A DNA stretch of 64,000 nucleotides from Guillardia theta CCMP2712 (Eukaryota; Cryptophyceae; Pyrenomonadales; Geminigeraceae): the NCBI RefSeq assembly GCF_000315625.1, contig NW_005434624.1:389100-453099 (forward strand), in the 5' to 3' direction. Below, piece after piece: positions 39,650 through 50,580 of the stretch. Made by a program: the position numbers and the translations under genes. The notes under the pieces are model-generated. The model did not search any database and was not told where the DNA came from. It saw only the letters and a list, made by a program, of their open reading frames with translations. The stretch's first letter is position 1; each line of letters begins with the position of its first letter.

Positions 39650-40258
39650 TTGTGAAATGTTCTCACTGACTATCTTGACTTGATGGCAGACTACCAAGGC
39701 TTCCTTTAGACCAAGTGCATTCACTTCGCAATAGAAGCCGGTTAGATGGATTCTTTACGTCTCGTTGAGAAGGTTTCAAACCAATAAACTTCATGCACAG
39801 TCTACGATCACCGATGCTGACGTCATAGATCTCTGAGTTGCTTCACCTACGCTTGATTGAGCTTTCTAGCTCCTTGTTCATGCAACCTTGTCTTGTCAAC
39901 TCGGAATCAACTCTGCATTTTTCGCCGGGTCAACCGTCGATCTTTTTTCCCCCGTAGTCTCAAAATTGAAGGGAACGGATTTGCGAGAGTTCTTTTTTAT
40001 TGCACACAAACTATCCATAGTACCGGTATTGCTCTGGGATTTGGTGAACCCAAAAATGATTTCTTTTTAAGACGTTATCACCAGCCTGAATGCGTTGAGA
40101 GCGGCGACGAAATTGAAGAGTGGAATGAAGGAAGGAATGGAGAAACAGAAATGGTTGACGAGACGATGAGATAAGATGAAAGAGAAGTCAGCAAGAACTT
40201 CGTGGTGAAACAGTTGTGAAGATGATGATCAATTGTAGGAACAAGGAGGAAGGGGGAG
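39650..40258. other. Intergenic region with no supported gene
   Basis: 3' flank of the cyclic-nucleotide-binding gene and 5' flank of the CCDC42-like gene. Short ORFs only; no repeats or RNA genes recognised. Confidence 0.45.
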
Positions 40259-42640
40259 ATGGGTAAGGCGGTGAGAAAGGAATCGGATATTGTTTTGATT
40301 TCGAGCCGGGCAAGCCGACAAGCTGATCATTCGTTCAAAGGGATCTCACAGACTTCCGTCATGGCGAGCAACCAGGGAGTAGCAAACTTGAAGTCAAGGT
40401 TTGACTTGCCTCTCACACTCAACTCATTCGTAATAAATCACCGCAGGACGGTGCTGATGCCCGACAGTGAAGGGAAAATGAACGCAGATGCGGACACAGT
40501 CACCATGTTCATCACCCAAGTACGCTTCAGAAACACTCTTAAGGTCTCATGACCTTCTTGTAGAGAGCTCAAGTGTCCGGGCAGAAAGTTCAGAAACTGG
40601 TCAAGCTGCCTCGTATCGACAGGTTAGCGTTCTGACGCCGGAAGAAGGAATGTCTAATGACCACTCAGTGCAAAAGGAGCGGAGCCAGCGACAAACAGCG
40701 CACAGAGCTCCAATCTCATTCAAGCGAACAAAGAGGTTCTGTGTTGCAACGATGCTGTATCCCTCCTTGACTGAAAGCAACCATCACAGATGGCCGAAGT
40801 TCAGGCAAAGTTGGATGAGAAGAAGACAGAGTTCAACATCCGGTGACGAGACATTTCGACTTCAGGATTGAGAGCTGATGTTGTTGCAGAATGGCGAAAT
40901 GCAAAGAGAAAGAGGAACTGTTAGCTATGAAACAGGCAAAGTTAAAGCTGGAATCGGAGAACTACAAGCTGTACGTTTGATATTCTTGTCTTTCTGGCGT
41001 CGGATGATGGCATGTCCTGTCTAGTTTCCTCCAAGAATTCAATGCAAAACGAGTAGCTCAACTTCTTTCTTGGTATTCATGATTCTCATCGCCTCTCAGG
41101 AAAGAGCGGAAAAACGAGCGAAGGAGGAAGTTCAAATTAGAAAGGCGAAGGAGGAAGAGATAGAAATCGTCAGTCAAAGTTTCATGACTTCGAAGTTTTG
41201 TTGAAATTCTCTATCAGCTCAAGGCAGAAGTGAAGAATCTGCGAAAAAGGTTGGACGAGGCAAAGAACAAGCTTGAGGGCGGACTGATGTATCAGGTGGC
41301 GAATCTGGACGAGTTCCTTGACTTGTATGAAGTAACTGTGAGCTTAGAACTACTTAGAGAGTGTTGTGGACTTCAGCGAAGATTTCAGCGAAATAGAAGA
41401 CAGTGAGGGTTGGCATGCTCATGTTTCATGCTGTCTTACATGATCGTGAAAAGTCACGAAGAAGAGATATCCCACGTTGGTCTTCACATGCCAAGAGCTG
41501 AAAGTAGCCCTTGTTTTCGATCTCAATCTGTCTTGCTGAAGTCTGCTGTAGGAAGCTGTGTCTGCAAACATGGCGGAAGCGGAGGCGGCACAAGTATGCA
41601 GGAAGATCAATCGAGGGTTGTTCCCTGACACTTTGACCTTAGGAGAAACTCGCCCAACTCTCCAAAGAGATGCAGAACAAAGTCATTCGCTCCCTCCCAT
41701 GCAGCCGGTGCTGATGATGCGAACAGGTCCTGACGCAAAGTAGCGCCGTGGGGGAGCTGCAAAATCGCCTGGAAGTGGCGAAGTTGGACACGGTCGGTGA
41801 CCGCAGCCGCGTAGTCACATGCCTCTCTTCGCTCCCCTCCTCCCCCTTCCCTTCCTGAATGACCAGCGCCCTTCCTTCCCAGGTGATGTGCGAGTCGAAC
41901 CTGGAGATAAGGAATGACGACTCTTCCAACGACATCCGGATGCTCGGGGAGGTACAAGATCTTGCATCTAGACCTCTCCCCCCACTCACTCGTTTCTCAG
42001 ATTCGGCTCGCGGTGCTCAACTTGTACAACAGGTCTCTTCCTGTGGCAGTGGAGGAGCCCGCTGTTGCTGCTCACATCTGCTCAGGTGTCGCAACACGCA
42101 CCTGTCCGAATCCCGTCCCAAGCAAGACACCAAAGACGTGGACGTTGCTCTCCGTTACATCGAAGAGAGGATGCGCGAGCTCATGGTTGATTTCCTTCCT
42201 CTCCCCCCTCCCTCCTCTCTCTTTTCTCCTCTCCTCTCCTCTTCTACCTTCTCCTCTCCTCCCTCCTCTCCTCCTCATCCCTCTCATCTCGTCTTTCTCC
42301 CATCAACTCTTCCTCCTTCTGCCCCCGCTGACTTGCTCCTCCTGGCACTGACTTCTTGCCCCTCTCAGCTCATCGTCAAGGACGGGAAGGATCGCGGCGT
42401 CATTGGAGAGGTCAAGGTCAGGGAGGCGGACGTGAACGCAGCGGTACGTCCGGACTTGATAGTGTTTGAGCTCTGTGCCAGCAGTAACCGGGGAGGCAGA
42501 CCAAGTCGTCAACAGAGAGGAGAGAAGCAAGCCCAACAAGGAGGCTGTCGAGGAGCGCCAAGAACACTCCAAACACCAAGGGAGAGGAGGGAAAGACGCT
42601 GCTCGGCAGTTTCCGCACGCAGCCGCCAATCCACTGATAA
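40259..42640 (+). CDS. CCDC42/CFAP73 (MIA2)-like flagellar coiled-coil protein
   Basis: Starts at ATG 40259 (MGKAVRKESD). At least thirteen small exons follow, several joined in phase (e.g. LKSR|TVLMPDSEG across the intron ending 40446). The middle exons match the DUF4200 signature of the CCDC42/CFAP73 family: MAEVQAKLDEKKTEFNIR, MAKCKEKEELLAMKQAKL, FLQEFNAKR, ERAEKRAKEEVQIRKA, LKAEVKNLRKRLDEAKNKL and ANLDEFLDLYE. The distal part has the family's C-terminal pattern IRLAVLNLYNR followed by DVDVALRYIEERMRELM. In the known family these are structural proteins of motile axonemes or sperm manchette (Chlamydomonas MIA2 is a regulator of inner-arm dynein). The final exon after 42480 is uncertain, with two possible frames. 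Function here is inferred from family. Confidence 0.68.
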
Positions 42641-42874
42641 TCTCTCAGGACCTCCTCCCTTACCTCTTTCCCTCCTTCTCCTCTTGTACATGTATGCCGT
42701 TGCTATTCATTCTCAGGTCTTCTGCTCATGCCACGGATTGAAAGGTTTATGAATGAATTGAATTATTTGATCAATCCCTCTTTACTTGTGTCCACTGTGT
42801 CATTCAGTGGGCCCGTGTGTCCGATCGGATCCGATCCGATCCTTCAGTAGCGTGGTGACCGGGCCGCGGCGGCA

Positions 42875-42960
42875 TACGGTAGTACAAACTTGAAAGTTAA
42901 GTTAAAGATCAGTACTCACTGCCGTTTGGCGGGCCCGCCGGGCCGCCAGTCAGTCTGCAG
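42875..42960 (+). repeat. Element A-like core in GC-rich island
   Basis: Contains TTGAAAGTTAAGTTAAAGA then TCAGTAC, matching the core of the 28.2-kb element A copy. The island spans about 42790-42990, including GATCGGATCCGATCC palindromic repeats and GGGCCCGCCGGGCCG. Confidence 0.65.
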
Positions 42961-43015
42961 GTCGGTGGCATCGTGACCCTTGTCATAAAAAAATGCACTG
43001 GCTTATTTTATTGAG

Positions 43016-43058
43016 GTCGAGGATAAATTCGACAAACCCGCCTCAACAAAATACTAGG
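43016..43058 (+). repeat. Dispersed element B, copy 2 (43 bp)
   Basis: 41 of 43 bases match 17350-17392 (GTCGAGGATAAAT... to ...CAAAATACTAGG). It sits just downstream of the element A-like core, upstream of the RCC1-repeat gene. Confidence 0.85.
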
Positions 43059-43325
43059 CCCGAATCGAATGAGGCAGCCATCAGTCAGGCCATCAGTGTG
43101 CCGAGTCTGGTCTGAGTGGTGATGAGGGCGATGGCCAAGGTTTGTGAAGGTTTCTTGGATAGGATCGGATCCATGGAAGGGAGGGCGTAGCAGCATGCAG
43201 GGATGCGATGAGATGAGGAGGAAGGAGGAAGGAGAGGAAGCAAGCATGGAGTTTCTTGAGCAGGAATGCAACAGCGTCACATTCTTTGGTTCATAGCACA
43301 GAGCCACTTGCTCTGAGGGGCAAGA

Positions 43326-46048
43326 ATGATTCATCAGCAAGCGTTTTGTTCTCTTGTTCTGTTGGTCAAGATCTGCTCAAGTGCAAGCCCGAAGCCATTC
43401 GTTGAGAACAGAGGTCCAGGTGGTGTGCTTACTTGGGGCAGAAACAACCATGGGCAGCTGCAGGCAGGCGGAGGTATAGTCAACATCACAACAGGTCCAT
43501 TTGAATGCCACGTTCATGGCTCACTGAGGATATGCAGACGTCCTCGCTCCCAATCCTCTGAGCAACCTGCCCCTGTCCCCCTATACCAACGTTCAGGTGC
43601 TATCGTGCTGCTCTCTTCTCCCCTCTCTACTGACTATCTTCATCAAGGTGGTTGTGACTAGCGTAGCCGCCGGCGACGGCCACACTCTGATAGCGACAGA
43701 CGAAGGGCTCGTGTATGCGGTAGGAGCGAATGATAGAGGGCAGCTGGGCCTTGGAGATCTGTTCGACAGGCCGAGGTTTATCCTCCTCAAGTCTCTCCAG
43801 AACGCCTCTGGTGCGCTGTACAACGGAGTGGACTTCATTGCGTCCATGGGCTTCCAGAGGGTGTTGGAAGTGTTTGCCGGAGCATCCACGTCAGGTGCTG
43901 TGACTGAGGAGGGGAAACTTTTCGTGTGGGGAGATGGGTCGAAAGGGCAGCTAGGAGCAGGCTGCGCTCCCTTCCCAGCCAAGACTTACTTCGCACCGTG
44001 GGACGACATAACTAACTTCATGGACCCCACCATGGATAGTGGAGCGAACCAGGTGCCCAACTCAAACCCGGAGTCTGCTCGCTATGTGGAGACGAATACG
44101 GTTTTTGACTGCTACCCATACAAGAGGCGGCTCGTCCCCCAGCTGGTGGAGGGGCTGGCGAACACCTACATCAGCAAGGCCGCGTTCTCCAAAACCTTCG
44201 CCGCTGCCCTCACGGGAATGTGCGGAGCTGACCGCTTCTCAGGGCCCTCCTGCTTGCCCACAACGAGCATCGGCAACTTCATCGCGCTGCCAGTGCTGGG
44301 CACGAGGTCCGGGAACGCGCAGGGTTCGGGGTTGGAGATGATGCTGTACGCGGCTGGCGTCCAGACATGCAGGTGCGGGGAGGTGTACATGTGGGGGGAC
44401 AACAAGTACGGGCAGCTGGGGACGGGGGATCAGACCTATAGGTACACGCCGACGTTGGTGACCTCCCTGTCCTCCCTGGGGATCCACATCTCCGACATCG
44501 CGCTCGGAGCCTTCCATGTGGTGGCGCTGAGCTCCAACGGCAACGTGTACACGTGGGGTTACAATGCTCAGGGGCAGCTAGGGAACGGGAACACGATCAG
44601 CCAGGCTTACCCGGTGAGGGTGAGGAAGAACAGTCCTGGCTTCCTCTTCGTTGACGCCATCGCTGCTGGTGCCTATCACTCGGTTTACGTCAACGACATC
44701 GGAGAGCTGTTCTCCTTCGGAAGCAACCGTGACGGGCAGGTGAACGTTTCCTACTTGCTGGCTGATGATCCCCTTGACTCGCTCGTCAGCTGGGGATCGG
44801 ATCAGCCGACATGCTCGCCCATCCTGAGGCTCAGCTAGTCTCCTCGCTTCCTCCTCTTCGAGGGCTGATGATCGACTGTGGCGCCTATCACTGCTTGGCT
44901 ATCACCACCACCTTGACGTTCTTCACCTGGGGCTGGAATCAGTTTGGACAGGTGAGGAGGAGGAAGGGAACTGCTTGTTCCAGTTGTGCTGACGTTAGTG
45001 GGGCTCTCAAGGTCGGCAATGGGAACACAAGCAGCGTCTTCGAGCCTCTCAACTTCACCTTGCCTTCGAGCCTTCCAGGGTTCCCGATCGCGATTGCCAC
45101 AGGGTGAGGAAAGAAGGCTGTAGATGGCACGAGATTGACGGCTGATGGCAGATACTCCCACAACGTGATCGCATTGCAAACGGGAGATCTGACTTACTGC
45201 GGGATCAACGAGTGGGGAAACACTGTTTGCAACCGCAAGTTCAATGTATGCTCGCGAGTTCTCTAGCCCAGCAGTAATGTTTTTTTTTGCTCTCTTCCTC
45301 CTCCAACTTCATCACTTCTTGCTCCTTCCAACCCTCCCTCTTTCTCCTTCTCCTTCTTCTTCTCCTTCTCCTTCTCCTCCTTCTCCTTCTCCTCCTTCTC
45401 CTGCTTCTGCTTCTGCTCCTGCTCCTCCTTCTACCCGCCCTCCATCCCCCCAACCCCGCCTCTTCACCTCTCGCCTATGGCAGTTCCCGACGCCTGTCAC
45501 AACCTCGACGGGAGGGATCTGGTTGGTGACGTCAGCGACGGCCTCGAGCATCGAAGTGATTGGGAGCGACTCGCAAGAATTTACCAGCACGGTCAGTAGC
45601 CTCGTAACTTGTCCGAGGACATAAGTTCCTAGACGTCTGATGTCAGTTGTTGCTCCCACCTAATCGTCATGATCCTTTCTTCTCCTTTGTTTGTCCTCCA
45701 TTTCTCTGTTTTCTAAATTCCTCGTTCCTGGAGTTGTTCCAAGTTTCTCTCTCTATCCCTCACCCCCCACCTTCTCTCTTCCTCGGTCTCTCTGTTGCTA
45801 TCTCTCATGTCTTGTGGTGAAACAACAGGGCTCCATCATCTTATACAGGAACGAAACTTACCTGGGCCTCTTCTCTTACAATGCCATCTCCCTCATAGTG
45901 AGCGACGACAACGACACCTCACATGTTCACCTTGACGCACGTTCGTTGACAGGACACGAATCACTTCGCTTTCCAGAACATGATGCAGAGTTTTCCAACT
46001 GGTGAGTTCACTCCAGATGCAGTATGGAAGACAGCGCTGGTTGTCTGA
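43326..46048 (+). CDS. RCC1-repeat beta-propeller protein with signal peptide
   Basis: ATG 43326 opens a short exon with a likely signal peptide (HQQAFCSLVLLVKICSSAS). It joins in phase at GGCGGAG|gtatag to DVLAPNPLSNLPLSPY and then to the main exon, ending near 44740. RCC1 repeats are plain: VLTWGRNNHGQLQAGG, VYAVGANDRGQLGLGD, LFVWGDGSKGQLGAG, VYMWGDNKYGQLGTGD, VYTWGYNAQGQLGNGN, LFSFGSNRDGQ and FTWGWNQFGQ, each preceded by a GxxH-type strand (AAGDGHTLIA, ALGAFHVVAL). Later exons (45182-46048) add ILYRNETYLGLFSYN and end VWKTALVV at TGA 46046-46048. The loop after the third blade is long and Cys-containing. The secretory signal makes a nuclear RCC1/Ran-GEF role unlikely; an extracellular or endomembrane propeller is more likely. 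Some 3' exon boundaries are approximate. Confidence 0.75.
45325..45432. repeat. (CTTCTC/CTCCTT)n pyrimidine microsatellite in intron
   Basis: Long C/T repeat inside the intron of the RCC1 gene between the exons ending near 45245 and beginning near 45484. It supplies an extended polypyrimidine tract upstream of the acceptor. Confidence 0.85.
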
Positions 46049-46260
46049 ATGAAGGCTTCCTGGCTGTTTCTTGTAAAGTATATAAGTATTAGCGATGTAA
46101 GATGATGTTGAAGATGTTGTCACAATTTACCATAACAATGAGCTTTATTCTCACATACCAAAAACAAAAACACAAAAAGGAGGACCGATGATATCGAACT
46201 TAAGGGACTGACAGACTTTGTGAGTGCTTCTTTCTATGTACATGCTCGTCCTCGTCTTTC

Positions 46261-47790
46261 CTACCACAAGCTGCCGCTTCCTCGCAGTGCCTGATCCCTG
46301 CGAGCCCGGGCGGACTCCATTCCTCCTCCTCCTGCTGTTGTGTCAAAACTCGAACAACACTGAATGAGGAAAGGAGTAGAGAGAGAGCTGGGGGGTGCAG
46401 GGTCGGGGGGCGGGGGGCTGGGAAGAGAATCACCAGTCATGCAAGCAGTTGAAATTGCTGGCACATCTCTGGTCAAGGTGCGAGTCTTGGCGGCATCCTA
46501 ATCTTCAAGTCATCGCAGCTACACCCGGCCATCCTTCCTACCTCAGCGTAAGCTCCTCCGCTGAAGATGTTGTTTGACGATCTTCCGCCGCTGGTTGCCG
46601 GGCTGGCAGCTGCGTCAAAGATAAAAGGAGGAGACCAAGAAGAGCTAACCGGGAGAGAGGCTTCGAGTCTCCGTCGGAGGAGAAGATAGACGAGTTGTGC
46701 TGCTTCGTAGCGTTCATCCTCCTAGAGCCCCAGCATTTCATTCCACCACCCGCTTCTCGACCTCCTCTCTCACCTCTGATTCTCAGATCCCTGGCTCAGA
46801 GCATTCAGCTCCGCGTTGAGCTTGATCTCAGCTGCTGTCTGCTGCCTGCACCCGAAGGGTCAGTCGCTCTGCCAACCCATGGTAGACGCTCGCACTTTTG
46901 TGGGGCCTGCGGTTTTTCTGCCTTGATGTTCATCACCCGCAGGGGGCGATGCTCCATGGAATCGCCTCCTGAGGAGAAGACGGTAGAGGAGCTGCAGGAC
47001 GAGACAGTAAGATTCCCTCCTCTTGACCACAACTTCAACTCACTGGTCTCTCTGGGAAATTTTCTTCCTCTGCATATCCGACTGCTCATGCGTCTGGTTC
47101 AAGGCTGCTGTGTCCTTCACGCCGGCTCTCTTCGACTCTGAAACCCACATGGACTGCATCCTTTTCATCAGACTCCCTTTTCAACGTCCCTCCCCCTCCC
47201 TCCCTTCCTCTTTCCCTCTCTTTCCACTTTCCGGCCTACTCACCTTACGGCTCTGCTTCTTATCAAACAGGACGCCATCAGACTCACACTTCCCTGCCTT
47301 CTCCTGCAGACCTCTAGCGTCAGCGCAGCAAGAACAAGAGCTGCTCTGACTTGCCTTCGCCTGCTCGCGGACCTTGGAGGCTTCGAGGGTGGCGGCGTGC
47401 TGGATTACGTCATTCACCTTCTCGGACTCAGACCGATCTTAGCACACAAGTCACTACCCACACGAGCATGTCAAGGAGGTCAAGCGATGGTACCAGAGAT
47501 GATCTTCTTAGATGTGCTCCCTTCAATGGTCTTCTCGTGGATGAATTTGCCTCCCGTGGTGAGAACTTCAGAGTTCTTTCCGCGATTGGCAACTACAAAC
47601 ACAAGTCCGTCAGTTCATTGAGCAAGCAGGAGCTGGAGGGAGGAGGAGGAGATCAATATTTCTCTTCACCTTTCTTCCTTGTCTCTGCCGAGGCAGCAGT
47701 GCTCCTCATGCACACCGAGGGACGAGGCGGTTTCGGCTTGGAGTTGTCCGCCGGTCCCGAGCCATCCTTGAACTGAACCTGCATAGGGTT
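46261..47790 (-). CDS. Short, Ser/Arg-rich, probably disordered protein
   Basis: The 3' exons join in phase: about 46690-46628, 46591-46545, 46497-46434 and 46334-46261. They give a tail RSLSPAASPATSGGRSSNN, IFSGGAYAE, DAAKTRTLTRDV, AISTACMTAGGGG and ARARRDQALRGSGSLW, with stop at 46261-46263. Upstream probable exons include KVNDVIQHAATLEASKV (47.4 kb), REANSSTRRPLKGAHLRRSS (47.55 kb) and DGSGPADNSKPKPPRPS (47.77 kb). There is no globular domain. The SSNNIFSGG motif is loosely like that of Jupiter/JPT microtubule-binding proteins, but this is weak. The 5' end is not resolved. Confidence 0.42.
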
Positions 47791-47799
47791 TAATATGTG

Positions 47800-49118
47800 T
47801 GCGCAGGCTTGACAAGTAGAGTCAGATCAGTCAATGAGATCAGACCTGGCTGTTGAGATTTCTTGAAGATGACATGGTTGAAAGATTTCTCTTTGAAGAT
47901 TACTGATGATATATCGCGGTTCTTCGAATCTAGTTGTTGTTGATGATGATGTTCGCTCTTTCTTGTCTTTGTTGCTTCAAACAAGTGCTGTGGGCTTTGA
48001 GGTCTCTTTGCTGTTGTCGTGGATTGCGGCAAGCTCTTCTCTCACTTCACCTCACCCTCTTGAGGGGCACAAGGGGGGGGGGGAGGGTCTGGGGGAGGGC
48101 GCAAATTTACCGTTTACGGGATTTGCTTCTCTATAAATAATTTTATTCTGTGCCATCAACTGGCTCAAGAGGCGCTGGATCAATACAGATAACCAATAAA
48201 TGTTTTATAAATCCCTTTACAGTTGAGAGAGACACGTACTAAAACACCAAAAACACCTGCAAAGCATTATAAACTGATAGAAAAAAGGAGCCAGAAGGGC
48301 TTTTAAAAATATATTTGTACCCAACTGTAGTTTTTAAAAAGCATTTATTTTCTTGGTTCCGAAGTTCCGTACGGTACCTGTCAAGCTCTTCAAGCTACGG
48401 TGTCACAGCCTGGCAGTGGACTCGGACCGTCGGACCGACTCCCCAGGCAAGCCCGGGCCGGGCCGGCAAGGCCCGCCGCCGGGCTAATCATCGGATTCGG
48501 TCGCCAGATGGAAACGGATACTTCTTTATGTTCAAAGTTGAGTTAAAAATCAGTACGCCGGAGGGCCTCCGATCGGAGCCTCGGAGGAACTTTCGAGGAC
48601 TCAACACCGGGTATCAGCCAGCGCCGGCCGGGCTTACGGTACGGTCACCCGGATGTTGAGTCCCGGATCACCGTAGCCTCAGTGAACGGCAACTGCAAGT
48701 AGCAGTGTGCCGCGTGTGCGGCACCCAGTCCCGGAGTCCGGCGCACTGGAGTGACTGCCGGGCGGTTGCCACCATTTTCATGATGAGTCACTGAAGAGTC
48801 TCAGTCTCAGGTCACTGGGCCGGCTTAGCCGCTGTCCCAGGTCAGTGAATGGCTGTCACAAATCCGCCTGGACTTCGAGTCGCGAAGCGACATCATAGTA
48901 CTAGTAGTATGACTGAATCAGCTGGTCTTACTAACCTGAAAACGGAGCTTGGAAGTTGGCTCGCCGATCGGCGATCTCTCATTAGTATCTTTTCAGACAC
49001 AGATTAAAAAATTCCTTGATTAAATTACTGAAAACAGATTCAAATGTTCATATTAAACATAGTGAGCCCCATATCTCATGTGCCTGACCTCAAAAAACAT
49101 CCCGACAGAGCATAGATA
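47800..49118. other. Intergenic region with GC-rich island and element A-like core
   Basis: AT-rich from 48140 to 48350, then a CpG-rich island (48360-48900) with CGGTAC, GAGTCCCGG and GCCGGGC motifs. At about 48531-48556, TTCAAAGTTGAGTTAAAAAT then CAGTAC matches the core of element A. No gene recognised. Confidence 0.55.
48531..48556 (+). repeat. Element A-like core, fourth copy
   Basis: GTTGAGTTAAAAATCAGTAC is almost identical to the core at 28208-28230. Flanking sequence is not obviously shared beyond GC-rich composition. Confidence 0.6.
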
Positions 49119-49814
49119 TCAGTCTTCTCGTTCAGGAATATGCACATCCGAAGTGAACGCTGAGGGGTCCAGGCAAGGAACCTGCGCGACAAACGAGGAT
49201 TCTTCCATCGGCTTTACGGTCATAAGCATGTCGCTGCCATTGCAAACCTTACATTGTGACTTCAATTGCCTGTGAATGCACATCGCAACGGCTCTGCATT
49301 CCCTGCATTGACTGCGAATGCGCCTGTGCTCACATATACTGTTTCCTCCACAATCCTTGCACTGGCTTTTGATCCTGCTATGAATACAGATCTCCGATCC
49401 TCCACATTCTTTACAGCGACTTTTCCTTCGCCCATGTTGGCATATCCCTTTCCCCCCACAATCCTTGCAGCGATTGCGGCGTTTCCCGTGCTCGCATATT
49501 CCTTTTCCACCACAATCTTTGCAGTGACTTCGAATCCTTTTGTGCACACAAATACCTGAGCCACCACATTCCTTACATTGCCTTCTGAGTCTCTTGTGCT
49601 CACATATCCCTGCACCACCACAATCCTTGCACTGCCTCCTCACTCGCTTGTGTTCACATATTCCCTTCCCCCCACAGTCTTTGCATCTTCCCCGTCTACG
49701 CCCATGCTCGCACAGCCTAGAAGGGTTAGGAGCAGCGATTTCACTAAGATCGGGTTGGAGTTGATGCTCATTCGGTGGGGGTGCCGGGTCAAGAGTCGTA
49801 GAGGACAGCGACAT
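49119..49814 (-). CDS. Nine-fold 18-residue Cys/His repeat protein
   Basis: A single-exon 231-residue ORF from ATG 49814. After a 32-residue leader come nine consecutive 18-residue repeats of the form (I/L)CxHxRxRxxCKxCGGxx, e.g. ICEHKRVRRQCKDCGGAG and ICQHGRRKSRCKECGGSE. The two last units are degenerate (CRECRAVA, CKVCNGSD). Spacing C-x-H-x7-C-x2-C per unit suggests one Zn2+ per repeat, either within a unit or between neighbours. The Arg/Lys-rich loop makes nucleic-acid binding plausible. I have seen such repeats in proteins of several algae/protists and some giant viruses, where the function is unassigned; this recollection cannot be verified here. The C-terminal 38 residues are acidic and unrelated. 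No intron and no signal peptide. Confidence 0.78.
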   Translation of the reverse strand: MSLSSTTLDPAPPPNEHQLQPDLSEIAAPNPSRLCEHGRRRGRCKDCGGKGICEHKRVRRQCKDCGGAGICEHKRLRRQCKECGGSGICVHKRIRSHCKDCGGKGICEHGKRRNRCKDCGGKGICQHGRRKSRCKECGGSEICIHSRIKSQCKDCGGNSICEHRRIRSQCRECRAVAMCIHRQLKSQCKVCNGSDMLMTVKPMEESSFVAQVPCLDPSAFTSDVHIPERED

Positions 49815-50580
49815 GACAGAACAGCAGAACCAGCGAGCGATCGGTTGCAGCCTGGTATCCGAGCGCTTGTTGAAAGGCGGGAGGAGAAGAAGGAGAGGGT
49901 CGATCTTATGCTTCCTACAGCGATAGAGTGAGAGTATCTGGAATGATCGTATCTCTAGGAAAGCAAGCCATGCTCGCCCAGGTCACGTAGACGATACAGC
50001 AGCGGCAAATGACGACGACATTTTGAAGGGAAGTATATGTTTTTTCAAGGGGTGGGTACTTGCCAAGTAGTGGTACTGAAAGAAAACCTTACTACATGTA
50101 CCCTTGCAAAGTAATAAGTCAGATCATAAGTAAATATCTAGTACTATCTGGAGACATGGATCCACACAGACCGTCTTCACAATGGGGTGGGGTATAAATA
50201 TAGATAAGTTTGTCCATGTGGATCCTAGGGGGTAGGGTGGGCTGTGAAGACATCTAGCTGTATGCCCAGGCGTTGCTTCGAGAGTTTTCGTGATTTGTTC
50301 GGGCGAGAACCTAACGGATGTCGGGAAAACGCTGTCGGGGAGACGGTGAAATGGCAACAGCGATGGAGATGGAGATGGAGATGGAGATGGAGATGGAGAT
50401 GGAGATGGAGATGGAGATGGAGATGGAGATGGAGATGATGGAAAACAGTCATTCGATGAACAAAACACATGTAAGCATATCTTATCTTTGCTCTAAGTAG
50501 AAGATCCTCTTTAAAGAACTTTTTCTTTCATACTGGACTTGTCTGGAGTGTGCACGGGTGTGTGCAAAGGAATAGGAGCA
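49815..50580. other. Intergenic region between divergent genes
   Basis: Separates the minus-strand Cys/His repeat gene from the plus-strand Sel1 gene. Apart from the GGAGAT repeat it holds no supported gene. It presumably contains both promoters. Confidence 0.45.
50362..50437. repeat. (GGAGAT)n hexanucleotide repeat
   Basis: About twelve perfect copies; the frames read Met-Glu, Arg-Trp or Asp-Gly. It lies about 145 bp upstream of the chosen start codon of the Sel1-repeat gene. Confidence 0.95.
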
